Origin: Eubacterium sp.
GTDB lineage: Bacteria; Bacillota; Clostridia; Lachnospirales; Lachnospiraceae
Assembly (NCBI GenBank): GCA_017619835.1
Contig: JAFZRN010000025.1
Span: 119,657 to 183,656 of the forward strand
Length of the DNA stretch: 64,000 nt
Reading direction: 5' to 3'
Position numbers and translations under genes: made by a program. Position 1 is the stretch's first letter. Each line of letters opens with the position of its first letter. Under the pieces are notes generated by a model. That model ran no database searches, was not told the origin of the DNA, and was given only the letters and a program-made list of their open reading frames with translations. Below are positions 58,671 through 64,000 of this stretch, one piece after another.

Positions 58671-60254
58671 ATGGACTACAAAAAATTAAAGGTTGCAGAG
58701 CTTAGAGCTCTTGCACAGGAAAAAGGTATCAGAGGTACCAATGATATGAAGAAGGCTGATCTTGTCGATCTTCTTGAAAAGATCGATCTTATGAGAAGCC
58801 AGAAGGAGGCAGAAGCTGCTTCGAAAAAAGAAGAAAAGGCAAAACCGGCTAAGAAAGTAAAGAAGACGGAACCTGCCAAGAAAACAGAGAAAGCTGAGCC
58901 TGTGAAGAAGTCATCTGCTGCTAAAAATCTAAAGAAGGCTAAGCCTATGCCTGCTGAAAAAGATAAGGCTGAGAAAGAGAATACTGCAGAAGAAAAACCG
59001 GCAGAAAATGTTGCTGAAAAGATGCCGGAGAATGATATAAAAGATGAGTATGCAGAAGTGGAGATGGCCGAATCATTTCCCGAAGATATCGAAGAGGAAG
59101 CTGAGGAAACCGCTCAGGAGGAAAAGGAGTTCGCCGAAGGTATACTTGAGGTCATGGCTGATGGCTTCGGATTCATCAGAAGTGATAACTATATGCCCGG
59201 TGATAAGGATATATATGTTGCCCCTTCCCAGATCCGTAAGTTCAGGCTTCGTACCGGAGATATCGTAAGAGGGCCGATCAGAAGAAAGAATTCACCGAAT
59301 GAAAAGTTCAGTGCGCTTCTTTATATCGAATCCGTAAACGGATATACTCCTGCAGAGATAATGAAAAGACATAAGTTCGAGGATATGACACCTATCTTCC
59401 CGAATGAGAGGATACATCTTGATTACACAGGTGCTCCCGTTTCACTCAGGATAGTCGATCTCTTTTCACCTATCGGAAAAGGCCAGAGAGGTATGATCGT
59501 ATCTCCTCCTAAGGCCGGTAAGACGACGCTTCTCAAGCAGATCGCAAAGAGGATAAGCGTTTCGAATCCGGAGATGAACCTTATCGTGCTTCTTATAGAC
59601 GAACGTCCCGAGGAAGTTACGGATATCAAGGAATATATCGAGGGCAAGAATGCAGAGGTCATATATTCGACATTTGATGAGCTTCCCGAGCATCATAAGA
59701 GGGTTTCGGAGATGGTCATCGAACGTGCAAAGAGACTTGTTGAAAGTGGACAGGATGTGGTTATCCTGGTCGATTCCATAACAAGACTTGCCAGAGCATA
59801 TAATCTTACCGTATCTCCAAGCGGAAGAACTCTTTCCGGCGGTCTCGATCCCGCGGCACTTCATATGCCTAAGAAGTTCTTCGGTGCTGCCAGAAATATG
59901 AGAGAAGGCGGTTCGCTTACAATACTTGCCACTGCTCTTATAGATACCGGAAGCCGTATGGACGATGTTGTATTCGAGGAATTTAAGGGTACCGGCAACA
60001 TGGAGCTTGTTCTCGACAGAGATCTTCAGGAGAAGAGAGTATTCCCTGCAATCGATATCTCCAAGTCCGGAACAAGAAAGGATGACCTGCTTCTTTCAAA
60101 GGAAGAGACAGAGGTTCTCGATATAATTCATTCAAGATTCCATAGCATGAAAAATGAGGACGTTACGGAAGATCTCTTAAAGCTTATGAGCCAGACCAAG
60201 AACAATGAAGTGTTCCTGGGAGTTGCAAGGAAGCTCTTTGCAAAGAATAGATAA
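58671..60254 (+). CDS. rho: transcription termination factor Rho
   Basis: 527 residues from ATG 58671, with GTGAGG upstream. An in-frame ATG at 58599 would add 24 poorly conserved residues overlapping the divergent gene's leader. Rho_N/SAP-like domain ([17 protein letters not shown]), a Lys/Glu/Ala-rich insertion (about 45-135), RNA-binding domain ([37 protein letters not shown]), Walker [14 protein letters not shown], Walker B region [15 protein letters not shown]-loop ([14 protein letters not shown]) and R-loop ([15 protein letters not shown]). It is a hexameric RNA helicase that ends untranslated transcripts. Charged insertions here are common in Clostridia and may phase-separate. Confidence 0.96.
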   Translation: MDYKKLKVAELRALAQEKGIRGTNDMKKADLVDLLEKIDLMRSQKEAEAASKKEEKAKPAKKVKKTEPAKKTEKAEPVKKSSAAKNLKKAKPMPAEKDKAEKENTAEEKPAENVAEKMPENDIKDEYAEVEMAESFPEDIEEEAEETAQEEKEFAEGILEVMADGFGFIRSDNYMPGDKDIYVAPSQIRKFRLRTGDIVRGPIRRKNSPNEKFSALLYIESVNGYTPAEIMKRHKFEDMTPIFPNERIHLDYTGAPVSLRIVDLFSPIGKGQRGMIVSPPKAGKTTLLKQIAKRISVSNPEMNLIVLLIDERPEEVTDIKEYIEGKNAEVIYSTFDELPEHHKRVSEMVIERAKRLVESGQDVVILVDSITRLARAYNLTVSPSGRTLSGGLDPAALHMPKKFFGAARNMREGGSLTILATALIDTGSRMDDVVFEEFKGTGNMELVLDRDLQEKRVFPAIDISKSGTRKDDLLLSKEETEVLDIIHSRFHSMKNEDVTEDLLKLMSQTKNNEVFLGVARKLFAKNR

Positions 60255-60314
60255 AAGTGATATACTGTAGGGTGGTTTTTAAGGTATTAAGTATTTTTTA
60301 ACTGGAGGCTTATC

Positions 60315-63272
60315 TTGAATTTCAGCAAAGAAAGCGTTATCAAACGACAGAAAACTTTAAAATCAAAATCAGGAAGACTTGAAAGACGTTTCTTTATCGA
60401 TGTATTCAAGCTTATTCTTGCACTTTTTGTGCTTCTGATACTTGTTATGGCCGGTGCAGGCTTCGGTATGATGAAGGGTATCCTTGATGATGCTCCCGAT
60501 GTATCCCAGATCAGCATCAAGCCAAAGGGCTTTAAGACTGTAATCTATGATCAGAAGGGAAATGAGAAGAATACTCTTTCCACGATCAATTCCAACCGTG
60601 TATATGTATATTATGATGATATACCTCAGCAGGTTGTTGATGCATTTGTCTCAATAGAGGATGAAAGATTCTGGAAGCATAACGGAATCGATATGCGTGG
60701 TATCTTCAGAGCTCTCTATAAGGACGTTGTAAAAGGTAACATGGCTGAAGGTGCTTCGACCATTACCCAGCAGCTCATCAAGAACCAGGTATTCAACGTT
60801 GGTATGAACGAGACTACCAAGCTCCAGAAGATAGAGCGTAAGGTTCAGGAGCAGTATCTTGCTATAGAGCTTGAAAAGCTTTATACCAAGGAACAGCTTA
60901 TGGAGTATTACCTTAATACTATCTATCTCGGACAGGGTGTTAACGGAATCGAGGCTGCGGCTGACAGATATTTTGATAAGCATATTCAGGATCTTAAGCT
61001 TTCCGAAATCTGTGTTATAGCAGGTATCACCAAGAATCCTTATTCTTTTGATCCTGTTGTTTATCCCGAGAAGAATAATTATCGTCGTGAGGACGTTCTT
61101 GATAAGATGCTCGAGCTCGGATATATAGATAAGGGCGAGTATAATTCTGCTCTTTATGATCCCGTTTATGACAGGATCCAGAAGATCAAGAAGCAGAATG
61201 ACGATAACTTTGAATTTAATTCATATTATACAGATGATCTTATGAGAGCACTCTGCAAGGATTTCATGGAAATGTATGACATGACCGAAGCACAGGCTTA
61301 TGATGAGATCTATACAGGCGGATACAGCGTATATTCCGTTCAGGATTATGATATTCAGGCTATAGTTGATGAAACTATCAACGATCCTGTTTATTATCCT
61401 CAGACTACATCGGTTGCTCTTAACTACAAGCTTACGCTTCTCGATGATGACGGAATAACAACTTATAACTATGATACAAATACGCTTCTTACTTATTACA
61501 GGAAGCTGACGGAGAATTCCAAATATAATAATATCTATCCAAGTCCGGAGGATGCACGTGCTGCAGCAGATACCTATAAAGAGGCTATGCTTGACCAGAC
61601 CGGAGCAACCTTCCTCAATGAAGAATTCAAGACCGCAATTCAGCCTCAGGCATCATTTACGGTAATCGACCAGAGGACAGGATATGTTAAGGCTGTGGGC
61701 GGCGGACGAGGAGAGAAGACTGAGAACCTGGGATTTGACAGAGCAACAAATGCTAAGCGTCAGCCGGGATCCACATTTAAGGTGCTTGCGGCATTCCTGC
61801 CGTATATCGATACAGAGGGCGGACTTTGCTCATGCTTCGAGGATAAGCCATATGCCTTCGCAAACGGAACACCTGTAAGAAACTGGTATGGCGGCTACTG
61901 GGGACCTAACTCACTTCGTAATGCTATCTGCCAGTCGATGAATATTATCGCAGTACAGGCCATAACTGCAGTAACGCCGGCCGTGTCATTTGAATACTTA
62001 TTAAATGAGGGCTTTACGACACTTGTGGATAAAGAGATCGGCGTTAACGGTGAGATATATTCCGATATCCAGCAGGCAACTGCCCTTGGTGGTCTGACAT
62101 ATGGTGTTACTAATCTTGAAATCACTGCAGCATATGCCGGAATCGCAAATATGGGCGAATATGTTAAGCCTGTATTCTATTCAAAGGTTTATGACCACGA
62201 CGGAAATATAGTTATTGATAATACGGAGCCGAAGCTTCGTTCACATCGTATGTGTAAGGAGACTACTGCATACCAGCTTATAGAAGGTATGAAGGATGTT
62301 GTTAATTCCGGTACCGGTACAAGGGCGCGTATGACTAGTGGTGTCAAATGTGCCGGCAAGACAGGTACGACATCTAATTCCTATGACCTATGGTTCTGCG
62401 GAATGACACCTTATTATACTGCTTCAGTATGGTTCGGTTATGATTCAAATATCACGATCAACACAAATGACCATAAGTTCATGTGGCGTGATATCATGGA
62501 TAAGATCTCCCTGATGGAGAATCAGGATACATCAGCCGACTGGGAACAGCCCGAAGGACTTGTCAAGGCTACTGTTTGTAAGCTTACCGGTCTTGTTCCG
62601 GGAGATAATTGTCCGACTTGCACAGACTGGTGCGATAAGGAAAATGTGCCCAAGAAGAGATGTAAGGGTCATATCGATAAGGTTGTTATATGTAACGAAT
62701 CGCATTTTCTTGCAACCAATACCTGTCCTGAGACAACAGAGTACCTCGTAACCTTTAATGATAAAGGTGATATGGAACTTGTTGGTGCTAACTTTGATTA
62801 TGATAAGAGTATCTTTACAACGAAGTGTCCGATCCATCCCGAGATTGAGGGCGGCCTTAAGATCGAGTGTGAAGCTGGAAAGGGCGGTTCGATATCAGAT
62901 ACTGTAGTATGTAAGCCCGGTGATGATGTAACCATATATATACAACCTAATAAGGGTTATGAGATTAAGGATGTCAAGGTTGACGGAAAGAGTGTCGGCG
63001 CCGTTTCCGAGTATAAGTTTAAAAATGTCACGGAACCGCATAAGATAGTCGCGAAGTTTAAGAAGACCAGCGGCGGTGACGATGACGACGATAATAAGAA
63101 GGAAAAGACGACCGAGGCGACCACTGAAGAACCTACGACAGAAAAGAAGACAACTGAAGAAAAGAAGACCGAGAAACCTACCGAGGAGCCTACGGAGAAG
63201 CCTACCGAAGAGCCTACGGAGGAACCGACCTCGGAAGATCCACCACCGGATGACGGCGGCGGTGACGGCTGA
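60315..63272 (+). CDS. class A penicillin-binding protein with extra C-terminal repeat domain and PT-rich tail
   Basis: 985 residues from TTG 60315 behind CTGGAGGC. Membrane helix about 33-58. GT51 transglycosylase domain: catalytic Glu in SIEDERFWKHNGID (near 115) and GASTITQQLIKNQ. Transpeptidase domain: SxxK as STFK in RQPGSTFKVLAAF (Ser486), SMN in ICQSMNIIAVQ, and KTG in AGKTGTTSNSYD. It polymerises and crosslinks peptidoglycan. A Cys-rich module (NCPTCTDWCDKENVPKKRC) follows. Residues about 855-920 form an InlB-B/Flg_new-like repeat (CEAGKGGSISD to EPHKIVAKFKK), and a TEEPTEKPTEEP tail ends in acidic DDGGGDG. Such a surface-repeat domain on a PBP is uncommon. Confidence 0.93.
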   Translation: MNFSKESVIKRQKTLKSKSGRLERRFFIDVFKLILALFVLLILVMAGAGFGMMKGILDDAPDVSQISIKPKGFKTVIYDQKGNEKNTLSTINSNRVYVYYDDIPQQVVDAFVSIEDERFWKHNGIDMRGIFRALYKDVVKGNMAEGASTITQQLIKNQVFNVGMNETTKLQKIERKVQEQYLAIELEKLYTKEQLMEYYLNTIYLGQGVNGIEAAADRYFDKHIQDLKLSEICVIAGITKNPYSFDPVVYPEKNNYRREDVLDKMLELGYIDKGEYNSALYDPVYDRIQKIKKQNDDNFEFNSYYTDDLMRALCKDFMEMYDMTEAQAYDEIYTGGYSVYSVQDYDIQAIVDETINDPVYYPQTTSVALNYKLTLLDDDGITTYNYDTNTLLTYYRKLTENSKYNNIYPSPEDARAAADTYKEAMLDQTGATFLNEEFKTAIQPQASFTVIDQRTGYVKAVGGGRGEKTENLGFDRATNAKRQPGSTFKVLAAFLPYIDTEGGLCSCFEDKPYAFANGTPVRNWYGGYWGPNSLRNAICQSMNIIAVQAITAVTPAVSFEYLLNEGFTTLVDKEIGVNGEIYSDIQQATALGGLTYGVTNLEITAAYAGIANMGEYVKPVFYSKVYDHDGNIVIDNTEPKLRSHRMCKETTAYQLIEGMKDVVNSGTGTRARMTSGVKCAGKTGTTSNSYDLWFCGMTPYYTASVWFGYDSNITINTNDHKFMWRDIMDKISLMENQDTSADWEQPEGLVKATVCKLTGLVPGDNCPTCTDWCDKENVPKKRCKGHIDKVVICNESHFLATNTCPETTEYLVTFNDKGDMELVGANFDYDKSIFTTKCPIHPEIEGGLKIECEAGKGGSISDTVVCKPGDDVTIYIQPNKGYEIKDVKVDGKSVGAVSEYKFKNVTEPHKIVAKFKKTSGGDDDDDNKKEKTTEATTEEPTTEKKTTEEKKTEKPTEEPTEKPTEEPTEEPTSEDPPPDDGGGDG

Positions 63273-63280
63273 TAGTTTGA

Positions 63281-63309
63281 GAGTCTGCGCATCATTGCGC
63301 AGGCTCTTT
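63281..63309 (+). terminator. terminator of the penicillin-binding protein gene
   Basis: GAGTCTGCGC / GCGCAGGCTC, a 10-bp stem with one G-U pair and a 6-nt loop, then TTTC. The T-run is short, so read-through into the LytTR gene is possible. Confidence 0.7.
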
Positions 63310-63326
63310 CTGATAAGGAGGTTAGT

Positions 63327-63776
63327 ATGACTGAAGTTATAATATATGACCCTTCTGACCTAAATGATCTGCTATCATGTATAAATATTATGTTTGATCA
63401 TCTTATGATGATTGATGATACCTACATAGTTGATGATTCTTCCGTGGGAATCAGGGCTGTTAATCTTCGGCAGCTTATCTGTTATGAGAAGCATGACAGA
63501 AAGTATATCCTGTTTTTTGTAAATGGCACCTATGAATATGACTACCGAACTGGTGCAAAGCTCCTTGGAAATGATCCGCCGAAGGGGTTTCTTCAGATCA
63601 GCCGGAGCACAATTATCAATAAGGCTTATCTTAATCATATATTCGATGATGACGTATATCTCTATAATGAAAACAAGCCCCGAAGGATAAGCCGACATTT
63701 TAAACCAGCAATATATAAATATATATTATCTTTATCTGCCGATAAGAAGGAGAGAATCCTGAAAGAAGACTCTTAA
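63327..63776 (+). CDS. LytTR-domain DNA-binding protein
   Basis: 149 residues, about the length of a stand-alone LytTR protein with a short N-terminal region. LytTR pattern: VNLRQLICYEKHDRKYILFF, FVNGTYEYDYRTGAKLLG, FLQISRSTIINKAYLNHIF and PRRISRHFKPAIYKYILSLS. There is no receiver domain, so its activity is not phosphorylation-driven. It may regulate neighbouring genes or its own promoter. The ribosome site is AAGGAGG. It lies 50 bp after the PBP gene. Function is inferred from the fold only. Confidence 0.85.
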   Translation: MTEVIIYDPSDLNDLLSCINIMFDHLMMIDDTYIVDDSSVGIRAVNLRQLICYEKHDRKYILFFVNGTYEYDYRTGAKLLGNDPPKGFLQISRSTIINKAYLNHIFDDDVYLYNENKPRRISRHFKPAIYKYILSLSADKKERILKEDS

Positions 63777-63816
63777 TATATTTGAACAAAGAACTCATTT
63801 ACGTTATAATACAAAA

Positions 63817-63849
63817 ATGTGACAAACAGATCTGAACTGTTTGTCACAT
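63817..63849. repeat. dispersed 33-bp palindrome family A, copy 4 (inverted centre)
   Basis: The same ATGTGACAAACAG / CTGTTTGTCACAT stem, but the loop reads ATCTGAA: the whole element is the exact reverse complement of copies 2 and 3. It lies between the LytTR gene and the next ribosome site. Confidence 0.92.
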
Positions 63850-63873
63850 TATTGAAAACTAAGGAGACCAGCT

Positions 63874-64000
63874 ATGAAAAGTCAAGTATAGATTAGCTGG
63901 AAATTACATTTCTCCGCTGTGGCTAAAAAAGGGTAACTTTAATAAAGCTCCCTACATAGGTGCTTTTCTAAATCTATCGATTAAGGTATCCGACCTATTA
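63874..64000 (+). pseudogene. probable frameshifted 5' end of an unrecognised gene, continues past the window
   Basis: ATG 63874 has an excellent ribosome site (AAGGAG at 63861-63866, 7-bp spacing) but its frame reads MKSQV and stops at 63889-63891. In the +1 frame, from 63878 to the last base of the window, 41 codons are open and protein-like (KVKYRLAGNYISPLW, then KGNFNKAPYIGAFLNLSIKV). That frame has no start codon of its own. Removing one A from the AAAA run at 63877-63880 joins the ATG to it (M-K-V-K-Y-R-L). So this is a frameshifted gene, a phase-variable start or a sequence error. The product is not recognised. Confidence 0.5.

Noticed and set aside
1-64000. Prophage, integrative element or insertion sequence
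   Set aside because: No integrase, transposase, relaxase, capsid or terminase motif in any frame I read; the tRNA-Gly has no adjacent integrase or duplicated 3' end. The only mobile-looking DNA is the short palindromes.

Overview
The window looks like a chromosome segment of a Gram-positive, low-to-moderate GC Clostridia member, most likely Lachnospiraceae (Butyrivibrio / Lachnospira / Roseburia type). This rests on gene content and style: a DUF4364 gene between engB and rho, an HPr-like protein without the catalytic histidine, a DUF6465 protein, a long two-activase 2-hydroxyacyl-CoA dehydratase-type protein, lipoproteins and signal peptides of Gram-positive type, PT/TEEP-rich wall linkers, strong GGAGG ribosome sites and frequent TTG/GTG starts. 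The genus is an inference.

Layout. 1-3 kb: the end of a secreted Ig-like protein, rlmH (minus strand), a VanZ-like protein and a membrane-anchored D-Ala-D-Ala carboxypeptidase. 3.1-10.1 kb: one giant secreted protein (2328 aa) with about 22 InlB-B/Flg_new-type repeats, a Pro/Thr linker and a small Lys-rich leucine-rich-repeat tail. 10.4-15.3 kb: a self-contained operon for an ABC-2 exporter (small membrane protein, ATPase, two permeases, another membrane protein, XRE regulator). 15.3-26.2 kb: tRNA-Gly(CCC), then a membrane-anchored sugar-binding sensor, a LytS/YesM-type kinase, a YesN/AraC regulator, a second sugar-binding lipoprotein, and a ChvE-type ABC sugar importer with one ATPase and two tandem permeases. 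This resembles the XylFII-LytS-YesN xylose-sensing module known from Clostridium.

26.3-31.6 kb: trxA-trxB, a zinc-ribbon/YARHG membrane protein, an amidase-beta-lactamase fusion lipoprotein and a membrane-anchored hydrolase. 31.6-37.2 kb: a type II topoisomerase A/B pair (probably parC-parE) convergent with mtaB. 37.2-42.4 kb: HPr-like protein, then the ylxM-ffh-rpsP-khpA-rimM-trmD translation/secretion cluster and a lipoprotein. 42.4-49 kb: an OmpR-type two-component pair, two tandem paralogous secreted proteins, a DUF6465 protein, hisH-hisF and a GNAT acetyltransferase. 49-53.3 kb: the 1406-aa activase/dehydratase protein (minus strand). 53.4-63.8 kb: mtnN, tig-clpP-clpX-engB, DUF4364 (minus strand), rho, a class A penicillin-binding protein with an unusual C-terminus, and a LytTR protein. 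A probable frameshifted gene runs off the right end.

Most of the window is ordinary housekeeping. The signal that gene annotation does not explain is three families of short dispersed palindromes (33, 47 and 31 bp). They sit at or across stop codons, occur in both orientations, supply the last codons of trxB, and twice carry a candidate -35 hexamer of the next promoter. Other points of interest are the sugar-sensing/import locus, the enlarged ABC-2 ATPase, several domain fusions and the frameshift at the right edge. I saw no CRISPR array, prophage, insertion sequence with a transposase, or biosynthetic gene cluster.
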